Source: Tistrella bauzanensis
Lineage (GTDB): Bacteria; Pseudomonadota; Alphaproteobacteria; Tistrellales; Tistrellaceae
Reading direction: 5' to 3'
DNA: 32,180 nucleotides
Assembly: GCF_014636235.1 (NCBI RefSeq)
Contig: NZ_BMDZ01000061.1
Location: 1-32,180 of the forward strand
Within the stretch, counting starts at the first letter, position 1; each line of letters opens with the position of its first letter. Below are positions 1-9,007 of this stretch, one piece after another. The translations under genes and the position numbers were made by a program. The notes under the pieces are model-generated. The model did not search any database. It was not told the DNA's origin and was given only the letters and a program-made list of their open reading frames with translations.

Positions 1-80
1 AATCACCGCACAATCAAAGCACCGCACGCCCCTAAACCGGATCGAACCAGACCCTTGGGGTCAACTCCGACAGGCTGCTA

Positions 81-860
81 GTGGCGCACCATGTCGGCGC
101 CGAGGTCCATGCCGAGCGCCCGCGTGTCTCGGCCGAGCTGCCCGAAACGGGAGAGCGGTTCGAGGGGCTGCTGCCTCCCGTCGTCACCGCGCCGGCCTTC
201 GCGATCCGTAAGCCCGCCGTCGCGGTCTTCACCCTCGACGACTACGTCGCCGCCGGGACCATGACCGCCGTCCAGGCCGCGGCGCTGCGTGCTGCCGTGG
301 CATCGCGCAAGAACATTCTGGTCGCCGGCGGCACCGGCACCGGCAAGACGACGCTCACCAACGCGCTGCTGGCCGAGATCGCCGGCACGAGCGACCGGGT
401 GGTGCTGATCGAGGACACCCGCGAGCTGCAATGCCGCGCGCCGAACCTGGTCGCGATGCGAACCAAGGACGGCGTCGCCTCGCTGTCGGACCTTGTCCGG
501 TCCTCGTTGCGCCTTCGGCCCGACCGCATCCCGATCGGCGAAGTCCGCGGCGCTGAAGCGCTGGACCTACTCAAGGCCTGGGGCACCGGCCACCCCGGCG
601 GGATCGGCACCATCCACGCCGGCACCGCACTCGGCGCGATCCGCCGCCTCGAGCAACTCATCCAGGAAGCCGTCGTCACCGTCCCCAAGGCGCTGATCGC
701 CGAGACCATCGATCTCGTCGCGGTGCTGCGCGGCCGCGGCAGCGAACGCCGCCTCTCCGAACTCGCTCTCGTCGCCGGCCTCGATCCCGCCACCGGCGAT
801 TACTGCCTCCAGTCCGCCGGGGCGGGCGGCGACCCCTTGTCCCTCGGAGATCCCTCATGA
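81..860 (+). pseudogene. trbB: TrbB conjugal transfer ATPase, N-terminally truncated
   Basis: VirB11-type hexameric secretion ATPase that powers the Trb type IV mating apparatus at the inner membrane. The open frame begins at a GTG (81) and gives 259 residues. It contains Walker A GGTGTGKTT (about residues 82-90), a Walker B/Asp-box region around VVLIEDTREL, and the His-box region GTIHAGTA. Full-length TrbB of this family is about 320 residues, so some 60 N-terminal residues are absent. The frame continues upstream only to a TAA at 33-35, and those codons do not resemble TrbB beyond about [14 protein letters not shown]. Its stop overlaps trbC by 4 bp. Loss of the N-terminal domain, which forms one half of the VirB11 ring, predicts a non-functional protein. 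A real breakpoint or an assembly edge could both explain it. Confidence 0.8.
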
Positions 861-1198
861 ACCGCGTTCTCGCCGTCGCTCGCCATTCCCGCCGCCGCCT
901 CGTCGAGCTGGTCACGCTGACCACGCTCACACTGGCTTTCGCGCCCGCCGCCTATGCCTCCGGCTCTTCGATGCCGTGGGAGACACCGCTCAACTCGATC
1001 CTGGAGTCGGTGCAGGGCCCGGTCGCCAAGATCATCTCGGTCATCATCATCACCGTGACCGGCCTGACGCTCGCCTTCGGCGACACGTCGGGCGGCTTCC
1101 GACGCCTGATCCAGATCGTCTTCGGTCTGAGCATCGCCTTCGCGGCGTCGAGCTTCTTCCTGTCGTTCTTCAGCTTCTCCGGCGGAGCGCTGATCTGA
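857..1198 (+). CDS. trbC: TrbC, VirB2-like conjugative pilin precursor
   Basis: Pilin subunit of the P-type conjugative pilus. The 113-residue product has a basic N-terminus and a hydrophobic signal sequence ending near AAYASGSS. Two hydrophobic segments follow (about residues 58-76 and 86-108), the expected VirB2/TrbC layout. In related systems the mature pilin is small and may be cyclised; nothing here tests that. The ATG overlaps the trbB stop (ATGA), and the stop overlaps the trbD start (TGATG), so it is translationally coupled within the trb operon. The sequence appears intact. Confidence 0.9.
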   Translation: MNRVLAVARHSRRRLVELVTLTTLTLAFAPAAYASGSSMPWETPLNSILESVQGPVAKIISVIIITVTGLTLAFGDTSGGFRRLIQIVFGLSIAFAASSFFLSFFSFSGGALI

Positions 1199-1473
1199 TG
1201 GCCGCGATCGTCGATCCTGACGTGCCCGGCTTCTTCGCGCCGGTCCATCGCGCGCTCACCGACCCGATCCTGATGGGCGGCGCGCCGCGGACCGTGGCGA
1301 TCGCCAACGGCACCTTGGCGGCGGCGATCGCGCTCGGCCTCCGGCTCTGGATCCCTGGCGCGCTCATCTGGGCCGTCGGCCATGCCGCCGCCGTCTGGGC
1401 GGCGAAACGCGACCCGCAATTCGTCGACGTGGTGCGCCGGCACCTTCGCTACCCCGCACATCTCGGGGTGTGA
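1198..1473 (+). CDS. trbD: TrbD, VirB3-like inner-membrane protein
   Basis: Small VirB3-type membrane component that works with the TrbE ATPase during pilus assembly. The 91-residue product starts with MAAIVDPDVPGFFAPVHRAL, the usual TrbD/VirB3 opening with a short cytoplasmic N-terminus. A hydrophobic stretch follows at about residues 35-65, consistent with one or two membrane segments. The ATG shares bases with the trbC stop. trbE starts 7 bases after the trbD stop. No lesion is visible. Confidence 0.88.
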   Translation: MAAIVDPDVPGFFAPVHRALTDPILMGGAPRTVAIANGTLAAAIALGLRLWIPGALIWAVGHAAAVWAAKRDPQFVDVVRRHLRYPAHLGV

Positions 1474-1480
1474 GGCCGCC

Positions 1481-3375
1481 ATGCTGAACCTTGCCGAATA
1501 CCGCCATCGCCCCGCAGGCCTCGCCGACTTCCTGCCCTGGGCCGCTCTCGTCGGTGAGGGTGTCGTCCTCAACAAGGACGGCTCGTTCCAGCGCACCGCC
1601 CGCTATCGCGGACCGGACCTCGACAGCGCGACGCCGGCCGAGCTGGTAGGCGTCACCGCACGGCTGAACAACGCGCTGCGCCGGCTCGGCTCCGGCTGGG
1701 CGATCTTCGTCGAGGCGCAGCGGATCGCCGCCCAGACCTATCCGCATTCGACGTTTCCTGATCCGGCATCGGCCCTGGTCGATCTCGAACGGCAGGACGC
1801 CTTCGAGGAGGCCGGCGCCCACTTCGAGAGCCGCTATTTCCTGACCTTCGTCTGGCTCCCGCCAGCCGAGGACGCCTCTCGGGTGGAAGGCTGGCTCTAT
1901 GAAGGCCGGTCGCAGACAGGTGTCGATCCGTGGGAGCTGCTGCACGGCTTCGTCGATCGAACCAACCGCGTCCTGCAACTGGTCGAGGGCTTCATGCCCG
2001 AGGTCGCCTGGCTCGATGACGGCGACACGCTGACCTACCTTCACTCGACCATCTCGACGCGGCAGCAGCGCGTGCGCGTCCCCGAGACGCCAACGTCCGC
2101 CAGCCTCCGGTCTCGACACTGAATCTCGCCCACATGATCCCGCTTTCAGCGGTCTGGGCCGGGCCGGCACGCGACGAACATTTCCAGGCGCCGCCGCTGC
2201 TGTTCGGCAAGACCGAGGGGTCCACGCCGTTCCGGCTGAGCCTCCATGTCGGCGACGTCGGCCATACGCTGATCGTCGGCCCGACCGGCGCGGGTAAGTC
2301 CGTGCTGCTGGCCCTGATGGCAATGCAGTTCCGCCGCTACCGGAACAACCAAATCTTCGCCTTCGATTTCGGCGGCTCGATCCGCACCGCAGCGCTCGCG
2401 ATGGGCGGCGACTGGCACGACCTCGGCGGTAGCTTGTCGGCCGGGTCGGAGCATTCGGTCTCGCTGCAACCGCTGGCGCGAATCGACGATCCGGCCGAGC
2501 GCGCCTGGGCGGCGGAATGGGTGACGGCTATCCTTGCCAAGGAAGGCGTCACGATCGATCCGACCGCCAAGGAGCATGTCTGGTCGGCACTGACGTCGCT
2601 GGCCTCTTCACCAATCGGCGAGCGCACGATCACTGGGCTGGCCGTCCTGTTGCAATCGACGGCGCTGAAGCAGGCACTCCAGCCCTATTGCATCGGCGGA
2701 CCATCGGGGCGGCTGCTCGATGCCGAGTCCGAGCACCTCGGTTCCAGTTCGGTTCAGGCCTTCGAGACCGAGGGCCTGATCGGCGCCGGCGCGGCGCCTG
2801 CCGTGCTGACCTATCTGTTCCATCGCATCGAAGGCCGCCTCGACGGCCGGCCGACCCTGCTCATCATCGACGAAGGCTGGCTGGTGCTCGACGATCCGGC
2901 CTTCGCCCAACAGCTTCGCGAATGGCTGAAGACGCTGCGCAAGAAGAACGCCTCCGTCGTCTTCGCCACCCAATCGCTCTCCGACATCGACGGCAGCAAC
3001 ATCGCCCCCGCGATCGTCGAGAGCTGCCCGACACGCATCTTCCTGCCGAACGAACGCGCGATCGAGCCGCAGATCACGGCGATCTACCGACGCTTCGGCC
3101 TCAACGATCGCCAAATCGAAATCCTCGCGCGGGCGACGCCGAAGCGCGACTACTACTGCCAATCCCGCTGCGGCAACCGGCTGTTCGAGCTGGGGCTCGG
3201 GCCGGTCGCGTTAGCGTTCTGTGCCGCATCTTCCAAGCAAGACCACGCCGCAATCGAGCGCGTCATCGCCGAGAGCGGCCGTGAGGCCTTCACGCCCACC
3301 TGGCTCGCCGATCGCGAGCTTCTCTGGGCCGCCGATCTCATCCCCGAGCTGACCAACCTGGAGACGTCATCATGA
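1481..3375 (+). pseudogene. trbE: TrbE, VirB4-like ATPase, broken by internal deletion and frameshift
   Basis: VirB4-type ATPase essential for pilus biogenesis and transfer. The first frame, from ATG 1481, encodes a normal TrbE N-terminus and runs to RVRVPETP, then reads ten aberrant residues to a TGA at 2120-2122. The second frame picks up at about 2089 with ANVRQPPVSTLNLAHMIPL and continues to 3375. It carries Walker A GPTGAGKS and Walker B TLLIIDEGW. The two parts total about 635 residues, against about 815 for intact relatives, so roughly 180 codons of the middle are missing and the frame is shifted. The junction falls at 2087-2091. An ATG at 2134 could restart translation of a 413-residue ATPase domain, but no good ribosome-binding site precedes it. 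Overlaps trbJ by 4 bp. Confidence 0.9.
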
Positions 3376-4109
3376 TCAAGCTGCGCCATCTGGCGGCGGC
3401 AAGCGCCGTCGTGCTGTCCCTGGCCGTCGCCGTGCCGCCGGCCTCGGCGCAATGGATCGTCTACGACCCGACCAACTTCAGCCAGAACGTGCTGACGGCG
3501 GCGCGTGAGCTGCAGCAGATCAACAACCAGATTCAGATGTTGACCAATCAGGCGACGGGCCTGGTCAACCAGGCGCGCAATCTCGCCAACCTGCCGATGT
3601 CGACGCTGACCCAGCTTCAGTCGTCGATCGCACAGACCCAGTCGCTGCTCGGTCAAGCGCAAAACATCGCCTTCAACGTCCAGCGGATCGAGCAGGCTTA
3701 TTCGACCAGCTATGGCAGCGCAGCGGGCACGGGCTCGACCACGACGATGGTCGCCAATGCTCAGCAGCGCTGGCAAAATTCGGTCGCGGCCTTCGAGGAC
3801 AGCCTGAAGGTTCAGGCGGGCGTGGTCGGGAACATCCCGACCAATTCCAGCGCCATGACCTCGCTCGTGTCGGCCAGCCAGAATGCCACTGGCGCGCTCC
3901 AAGCGGCACAGGCCGGCAACCAGCTTTTGGCCCTGCAATCCCAGCAGCTCTCCGACGTCGTCGCCGTGTTGTCGGCGAAGGGCCGTGCCGACGCGCTGGA
4001 GCAGGCGCGCGTCGCCGCCGCCGAGGCGCAAGGCCAGCAGAACTACAAGACCTTCTCGACGCGCAGTGGCTATCAGCCCGGCAACGTCACCATGTTCAGC
4101 GGCAACTGA
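3372..4109 (+). CDS. trbJ: TrbJ, VirB5-like pilus-associated protein
   Basis: Secreted minor pilus component (VirB5-like). The 245-residue product has a clear signal peptide, with a basic start, a hydrophobic core and a probable cleavage after PPASAQ near residue 27. The mature region is Gln/Asn-rich and predicted helical (for example LQQINNQIQMLTNQATGLVNQARNLANL), typical of TrbJ coiled coils. The ATG overlaps the end of the broken trbE (ATGA), so expression may suffer from the frameshift through lost translational coupling. The gene itself looks intact. Confidence 0.9.
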   Translation: MIKLRHLAAASAVVLSLAVAVPPASAQWIVYDPTNFSQNVLTAARELQQINNQIQMLTNQATGLVNQARNLANLPMSTLTQLQSSIAQTQSLLGQAQNIAFNVQRIEQAYSTSYGSAAGTGSTTTMVANAQQRWQNSVAAFEDSLKVQAGVVGNIPTNSSAMTSLVSASQNATGALQAAQAGNQLLALQSQQLSDVVAVLSAKGRADALEQARVAAAEAQGQQNYKTFSTRSGYQPGNVTMFSGN

Positions 4110-4118
4110 GGCGCGCTG

Positions 4119-4445
4119 ATGCTGGGCCGGTCGGACATCTTCCGCGCCGCCGCGATCGTCGCTCTGATCGCGTGCTTCGCCGCGACCCTTTTCGCGATCA
4201 ACCGGCGTCCCTCGACGCCCGTTGTCGAGCCTCTTCCGACCGTCACCGCTCCAGCCACCGATGACCTTACGGCCGAGCTGCGCCGGTGCAGCGCGCTCGG
4301 TCCCAAGGATGCCGTGGATGCGCGTTGCGAGGCGGTCTGGGAGGAGAACCGCCGGTGCTTCTTCGGCAGGCCGGCGCGGCCGCTGCCGCCATCGCCCCCG
4401 GGCGCCGTCGCGCCGGCCACCCCCTCTTCAGGAGATGCGCGATGA
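4119..4445 (+). CDS. trbK: TrbK-like small membrane protein
   Basis: Short 108-residue protein in the position of trbK. It has one N-terminal hydrophobic segment (about residues 10-27, AAAIVALIACFAATLFAI), a Pro-rich periplasmic part, and a Cys-containing motif (RRCSALGPKDAVDARCEAVWEENRRCF) seen in TrbK-alt proteins of such elements. TrbK of plasmid RP4 is a lipoprotein for entry exclusion. Whether this shorter relative does the same is not known from the sequence. It overlaps trbL by 4 bp. Confidence 0.7.
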   Translation: MLGRSDIFRAAAIVALIACFAATLFAINRRPSTPVVEPLPTVTAPATDDLTAELRRCSALGPKDAVDARCEAVWEENRRCFFGRPARPLPPSPPGAVAPATPSSGDAR

Positions 4446-5791
4446 ACAACGTCGGCGTCATCGACACCTTCCTCAACACGTTCACGACCTACATCGATTC
4501 CGGCTTCGGCCTGATCAAGGGCGAGGTCGCCTATCTTTCCTCGACGCTGATCGTCATCGACATCACGTTGGCGGGCCTGTTCTGGGCCTGGGGCGCCGAC
4601 GAAGACATTCTCCAGCGCCTGGTGAAGAAGACCCTCTACATCGGCTTCTTCGCCTTCATCATCACCAACTTCAACAACCTCTCCGCCATTGTCTTCAACA
4701 GCTTCGCGGGCCTCGGCCTGAAGGCTGGCGGCTCGACGATCTCGACCGCCACATTTCTGCAGCCCGGCCATCTCGCCCAGGTCGGCCTCGACGCCGGCCA
4801 GCCGTTGCTCGACGCCGCGAGCCAGATGATGGGCTTCACCAGCTTCTTCGCGAACTTCGTCCAGATCGCGGTCCTGATGGTGTCGTGGCTGCTGGTGCTG
4901 ATCGCCTTCTTCATCCTGGCGGTGCAGCTCTTCGTCACGCTGATCGAGTTCAAGCTGACGACGCTCGCCAGCTTCATCCTCATCCCGTTCGCCCTCTTCA
5001 ACAAGACCGCCTTCCTCGCTGAGAAGGTGCTCGGCAACATCGTCGCTTCCGGCGTGAAGGTGATGGTGCTCGCCGTCATCGTCGGCATCGGCACCGGCCT
5101 CTTCTCGCAATTCACGCAGACCTATGCCGGCGGCCAGCCGACCATCGAGCAGGCGCTGTCCGTAGTGCTCGCGGCGCTGGCCATGCTGGGCCTCGGCATC
5201 TTTGGGCCCGGCATCGCCACGGGTCTCGTCTCCGGCGCGCCACAACTCGGCGCAGGCGCTGCCGTCGGCACTGGCCTTGCCGTCGCCGGCACTGCCATGG
5301 CCGGCGCTGGCGCGCTCGGTCTGGCCGGGAGAGGAGCGATGGCGGCTGCCTCAGGGACGGCCGCCGCGGCCCGTGGTGGTGCGGCGATGGCCGGTGGCGC
5401 CTCTTCCGCCTACAGCCTGGCCTCCGCCGGCCGGTCCGGCGCTTCGGGCATGGCCGCTGGTCTTGGGGGTGTTGGTCGGGCCGCGGCGGCCGCGGCCTCA
5501 GCGCCAATGCGGCGCGCGGCGGCTCAGGCCGCAGGCTCGATGCGCGACAGCTTCGCTGCCGGCGCGAGGTCCAGTTTCGCTGCCACGGGCGGCTCCTCGA
5601 CGAAAGGAACGGTCGGCGGCGGCGAGGCGGCCGCCCCTACGCCGAGTTCGAGCGGATCCAGTCCTCCCGCTTGGGCGCAGCGGATGCGACGCAATCAATC
5701 GATCCACCAGGGCGCGACCACCGCGGCGCACGTCCTCAGGTCCGGTGACAGCCACGGCGGCGGCCATTCCGTCGATCTTTCGGGAGAATAG
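4442..5791 (+). CDS. trbL: TrbL, VirB6-like polytopic channel protein
   Basis: Polytopic inner-membrane protein of the mating channel (VirB6-like). The start chosen is ATG 4442 (MNNVGVIDTFLNTFTTYID), which overlaps the trbK stop and gives 449 residues; a longer frame upstream is out of keeping with the family. At least five hydrophobic segments are visible between residues 30 and 260. A long Ala/Gly/Ser-rich, low-complexity C-terminal tail follows (about residues 270-449), normal for TrbL. trbF follows after 3 bases. Intact. Confidence 0.9.
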   Translation: MNNVGVIDTFLNTFTTYIDSGFGLIKGEVAYLSSTLIVIDITLAGLFWAWGADEDILQRLVKKTLYIGFFAFIITNFNNLSAIVFNSFAGLGLKAGGSTISTATFLQPGHLAQVGLDAGQPLLDAASQMMGFTSFFANFVQIAVLMVSWLLVLIAFFILAVQLFVTLIEFKLTTLASFILIPFALFNKTAFLAEKVLGNIVASGVKVMVLAVIVGIGTGLFSQFTQTYAGGQPTIEQALSVVLAALAMLGLGIFGPGIATGLVSGAPQLGAGAAVGTGLAVAGTAMAGAGALGLAGRGAMAAASGTAAAARGGAAMAGGASSAYSLASAGRSGASGMAAGLGGVGRAAAAAASAPMRRAAAQAAGSMRDSFAAGARSSFAATGGSSTKGTVGGGEAAAPTPSSSGSSPPAWAQRMRRNQSIHQGATTAAHVLRSGDSHGGGHSVDLSGE

Positions 5792-5794
5792 ACA

Positions 5795-6484
5795 ATGGCG
5801 CTCTTTCGCCGATCCACGGTCCGCTACGGCCGTACCCCCGAACCCGAGACCCCCTACCAGCGCGCCGCCCAGGCGTGGGATGAGCGAATTGGTTCGGCTC
5901 GGGTGCAGGCGAAGAACTGGCGGCTGATGGCCTTCGGTTCGCTCGCGCTCTCGATGGGCCTGGCTGGCGGTCTCGTCTGGCAGTCGACCCACGGCAGCAT
6001 CGTCCCCTGGGTGGTGCAGGTCGACAAGCTCGGCCAAGCGCAGGCTGTCGCGCCGGCCACGGCCGACTATGCCCCGAGTGATCCGGAGATCGCCTGGTAT
6101 CTCGCCCACTTCATAGAGATGGTCCGCTCGCTACCAGCCGATCCGATCATCGTGCGGCAGAACTGGCTGCAGGCCTACGACTTCACCAGCACCTCGGGTT
6201 CGCAGGCGCTCAACGACTACGCCCGCGCCAACGATCCCTTCGCTAAGCTCGGCCACCAGCAGATCGCCATCGACGTCTCGAGCGTGATCCGCGCATCGCC
6301 GTCCAGCTTCCGAGTCGAGTGGGTCGAGCACCGCTATCAGGACGGCGCGCTCGCCGAGACCTCACGCTGGACCGCGATCCTCACCGTCGCGATCCAGCCG
6401 CCAACCTCGGCCGACGTGCTCCGCAAGAACCCGCTCGGCATCTACGTCACCGCCATCAACTGGTCGAAGGAGTTGGGACAATGA
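5795..6484 (+). CDS. trbF: TrbF, VirB8-like assembly factor
   Basis: Bitopic VirB8-type assembly factor of the type IV secretion core. The 229-residue protein has a short cytoplasmic N-terminus (RRSTVRYGRTPEPETPYQRA), one membrane segment at about residues 45-66, and a periplasmic NTF2-like domain ending in NPLGIYVTAINWSKELG, a recognisable TrbF tail. The stop overlaps the trbG start (ATGA). No damage is seen. Confidence 0.92.
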   Translation: MALFRRSTVRYGRTPEPETPYQRAAQAWDERIGSARVQAKNWRLMAFGSLALSMGLAGGLVWQSTHGSIVPWVVQVDKLGQAQAVAPATADYAPSDPEIAWYLAHFIEMVRSLPADPIIVRQNWLQAYDFTSTSGSQALNDYARANDPFAKLGHQQIAIDVSSVIRASPSSFRVEWVEHRYQDGALAETSRWTAILTVAIQPPTSADVLRKNPLGIYVTAINWSKELGQ

Positions 6485-7554
6485 CCCCGCCGTTTTCCAT
6501 GGAAGCCGGCGGTCCGGCTTCACGTCGTTCAGTCTCTCAACCGAGCCGGAAGGCCGGCTTTGCGCCTTTCCGTAAATCCGGCTTCGCGGCTCTGCTGCTG
6601 GCGGTGACGGCGCTCGGCGGCTGCGCCCACAAATTCATTCCGCCCGACATCAACTACGACAGCGCCGTGCCGGCGAAGCTCACCGTCGATCCCCCGGCGC
6701 CGGTCAAGATCGTCGAGCTTCCGAAGCCCTTGCCGCTGCCCGGGCAGTTGAAGCCCCTTGCCGGCGGGAAGGAGCCGCCGCAATCGATCGATCCAGAGGT
6801 GCGCGTTAATCGCGCGAATGCTGCCGCCCGCGTGCAGCCCGTGCGCGACGGCTTCATCAACGCCGTGCAGGTCTACCCCTATTCGGCGGGCGCGCTCTAT
6901 CAGGCCTACACGGCGCCCGGCGAGATCACCGACATCGCCCTGCAGGAGGGCGAACAGCTCGTCGGCACGGGGCCGGTCGCCGCTGGCGACACCGTGCGCT
7001 GGATCATCGGCGACACGGAAAGCGGCACCGGTCCGACCAAGAAGGTCCACATCCTGGTGAAGCCGACCCGGCCGGACCTCATGACGAACCTCGTCATCAA
7101 CACCGATCGGCGGACCTATCTCCTGGAGCTGCGCTCGACCGAGAAGACCTATATGGCATCGGTCTCATGGCAATATCCCGAAGACCAGCTCATCGCGTTG
7201 CGCCAGCAAAATGCGGCGGCCGAAACAGCCGCGCCGATCGCCACCGGCGTCGACCTCGCCGCGATCAACTTCCGCTATGCGATCGAGGGTGACAACCCCG
7301 CCTGGCGGCCGCTGCGCGCCTTCGACGACGGCCAGAAGGTCTACATCGAGTTCCCGTCCGGCATCCGACAGGGCGAAATGCCGCCGCTCTTCGTCATCGG
7401 TCCGGCCGGCGGCTCCGAGCTGGTGAACTATCGCGTTCGCGCCAACTACTACATCGTCGACCGCCTGTTCGCCGCAGCCGAACTTCGTCTCGGCGACAAA
7501 GACAGTGAGCGTCGCGTCCGCATCGTGCGCACCGATGGAAGGCCGCGGTCATGA
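6481..7554 (+). CDS. trbG: TrbG, VirB9-like outer-membrane core protein
   Basis: VirB9-type component of the outer-membrane core complex. The start chosen is ATG 6481, overlapping trbF, which gives 357 residues. Residues 36-48 (AALLLAVTALGGC) form a lipobox with Cys48 as the lipidation site, so the protein probably combines the VirB7 lipid anchor with the VirB9 body. The domain after about residue 115 includes YPYSAGALYQAYTAPGEITDI and the C-terminal VirB9 fold with YRVRANYYIVDRLF. It overlaps trbI by 4 bp. Intact. Confidence 0.92.
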   Translation: MTPPFSMEAGGPASRRSVSQPSRKAGFAPFRKSGFAALLLAVTALGGCAHKFIPPDINYDSAVPAKLTVDPPAPVKIVELPKPLPLPGQLKPLAGGKEPPQSIDPEVRVNRANAAARVQPVRDGFINAVQVYPYSAGALYQAYTAPGEITDIALQEGEQLVGTGPVAAGDTVRWIIGDTESGTGPTKKVHILVKPTRPDLMTNLVINTDRRTYLLELRSTEKTYMASVSWQYPEDQLIALRQQNAAAETAAPIATGVDLAAINFRYAIEGDNPAWRPLRAFDDGQKVYIEFPSGIRQGEMPPLFVIGPAGGSELVNYRVRANYYIVDRLFAAAELRLGDKDSERRVRIVRTDGRPRS

Positions 7555-8753
7555 CGGACGAACCGGAACAACAAGCGCCGGCGCCAGCGCCTGTCGTGCC
7601 GCCCGATTTGCGGCTCCGGGGCGAGCGGCCGCGCGTCACGCGCCTCTCGCGCAAGGTGCTGATCACGCTCGGCGCCGTGTCGGCCCTCGCGATCGCGGGC
7701 GCTCTCGGCTACGCCCTTCAGACCCGGAACAAGTCGCAGACGGGGCAGGAGTTGCTCAGCACCCAAAGCCGCCCCTCGGCCGAGGGGCTTGCCGGGCTGC
7801 CGAAAGACTATACCGGCCTTCCACGCCAGGCGCCCCCACTTGGGCCGCCTTTGCCCGGAGATCTCGGCAAACCCATCCTGAATGCCGGCGCTGCGCCAAA
7901 CACGGCCATCCCGGCCGCAGGTCCTGATCCCGAGGCGCAGCGACTCGCGCAGGAAACGGAGGCGGCGCGCGTCAGCCGCTTGTTTGCACAGACCAACCAG
8001 CAACCGCAGCCGGTAAGTCTCGTGACCTCTCCTGCAACGGGGACACAGGCCGCTCCAACGCCCACGCCCCCCGTCGATGTGGGGTCCGCTCAAAACATGC
8101 AAGATCGCAAGACCGCGTTCCTCAACGCCGCGACGAACAAGCGAACGGTCAGTCCTGACCGTCTCGAAGCTAAGGCTTCGCCCTATGTCGTGCAGGCGGG
8201 AACCGTGATCCCGGCAGCGCTCATCACAGGTATCCGCTCGGACCTTCCTGGCCAGATCACCGCCCAGGTGACGGAGGCCGTCTACGACAGTCCGACGGGG
8301 CAGTATCTGTTGATCCCGCAGGGCGCGAAGCTGATCGGACAGTACGATAGCTCAGTCGCCTTTGGCCAAAGCCGCATACTCCTCGTCTGGATCCGCCTGA
8401 TCATGCCGGACGGCACATCAATCGTGTTGGAACGGCAACCGGGCGCCGATACGCAAGGCTATGCCGGGCTCGAAGACCAAGTCGACAATCATTGGGGCAA
8501 GCTGTTCCAAGCAGCCGTGCTCTCGACGCTGCTCAGCGTCGGCGCCGAAGCCGGCACGAGCCAGAGCGAGAACAATCTCGTCCAGGCGATCCGTTCCGGT
8601 GCGTCCAACTCGATCAGTCAGACCGGCCAGCAGATCGTTCAACGCGAGCTCAACATCCAACCCACTCTCACCATTCGACCGGGGTTTCCGGTTCGCGTCG
8701 TCGTGACGCGCGATCTGGTGTTGTCACCTTACGGCCACGGAGGGAATCCATGA
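7551..8753 (+). CDS. trbI: TrbI, VirB10-like energy-sensing core protein
   Basis: VirB10-type protein that spans the inner membrane and joins the outer-membrane core. The 400 residues comprise a Pro-rich cytoplasmic start, one membrane segment (about residues 40-60, VLITLGAVSALAIAGALGYAL) and a flexible Pro/Gln-rich periplasmic linker. A C-terminal VirB10 beta-barrel domain then begins near SPYVVQAGTVIPAALITGI and includes YDSPTGQYLLIPQGAKLIGQYDSS split across adjacent strands. It overlaps the DUF2274 gene by 4 bp. Intact. Confidence 0.93.
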   Translation: MTDEPEQQAPAPAPVVPPDLRLRGERPRVTRLSRKVLITLGAVSALAIAGALGYALQTRNKSQTGQELLSTQSRPSAEGLAGLPKDYTGLPRQAPPLGPPLPGDLGKPILNAGAAPNTAIPAAGPDPEAQRLAQETEAARVSRLFAQTNQQPQPVSLVTSPATGTQAAPTPTPPVDVGSAQNMQDRKTAFLNAATNKRTVSPDRLEAKASPYVVQAGTVIPAALITGIRSDLPGQITAQVTEAVYDSPTGQYLLIPQGAKLIGQYDSSVAFGQSRILLVWIRLIMPDGTSIVLERQPGADTQGYAGLEDQVDNHWGKLFQAAVLSTLLSVGAEAGTSQSENNLVQAIRSGASNSISQTGQQIVQRELNIQPTLTIRPGFPVRVVVTRDLVLSPYGHGGNP

Positions 8754-9007
8754 CGAAGCTCAAGCTTGGGCCGCTGGCCGACGACAAGCCGGTCAAGATC
8801 AGCGTCGAACTGCCCGCCGCCGTGCATCGCGATCTCGTCGCTTACGCTCAGGTGCTCGGCCGGACGACTGGCCAAACGGCGCCCGAGCCTTCGAAGCTCA
8901 TCGTGCCGATGATCGAGCGATTCATGGCGACCGATCGCGCCTTCGCCAAGGCGCGTCGCGATCGGACTGCTCAGGCCACGGGCGGTTCGGCCGAGAAATC
9001 AGAGTAG
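8750..9007 (+). CDS. DUF2274 family protein of the trb operon
   Basis: 85-residue protein of the DUF2274 family, which regularly follows trbI in Tn4371-like elements. The sequence reads KLKLGPLADDKPVKISVELP, then a helical region (AAVHRDLVAYAQVLGR, LIVPMIERFMATDRAF). This resembles a ribbon-helix-helix layout and suggests a small DNA-binding protein, though its function is not established. The last 37 bases overlap the 3' end of the convergent LysR gene. The overlap with trbI makes it the last gene of the operon. Confidence 0.82.
   Translation: MTKLKLGPLADDKPVKISVELPAAVHRDLVAYAQVLGRTTGQTAPEPSKLIVPMIERFMATDRAFAKARRDRTAQATGGSAEKSE

Noticed and set aside
8971-9007. 37-bp overlap between the DUF2274 and LysR genes as a possible antisense control
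   Set aside because: The same convergent overlap is ordinary in this ICE family; nothing else points to regulation.
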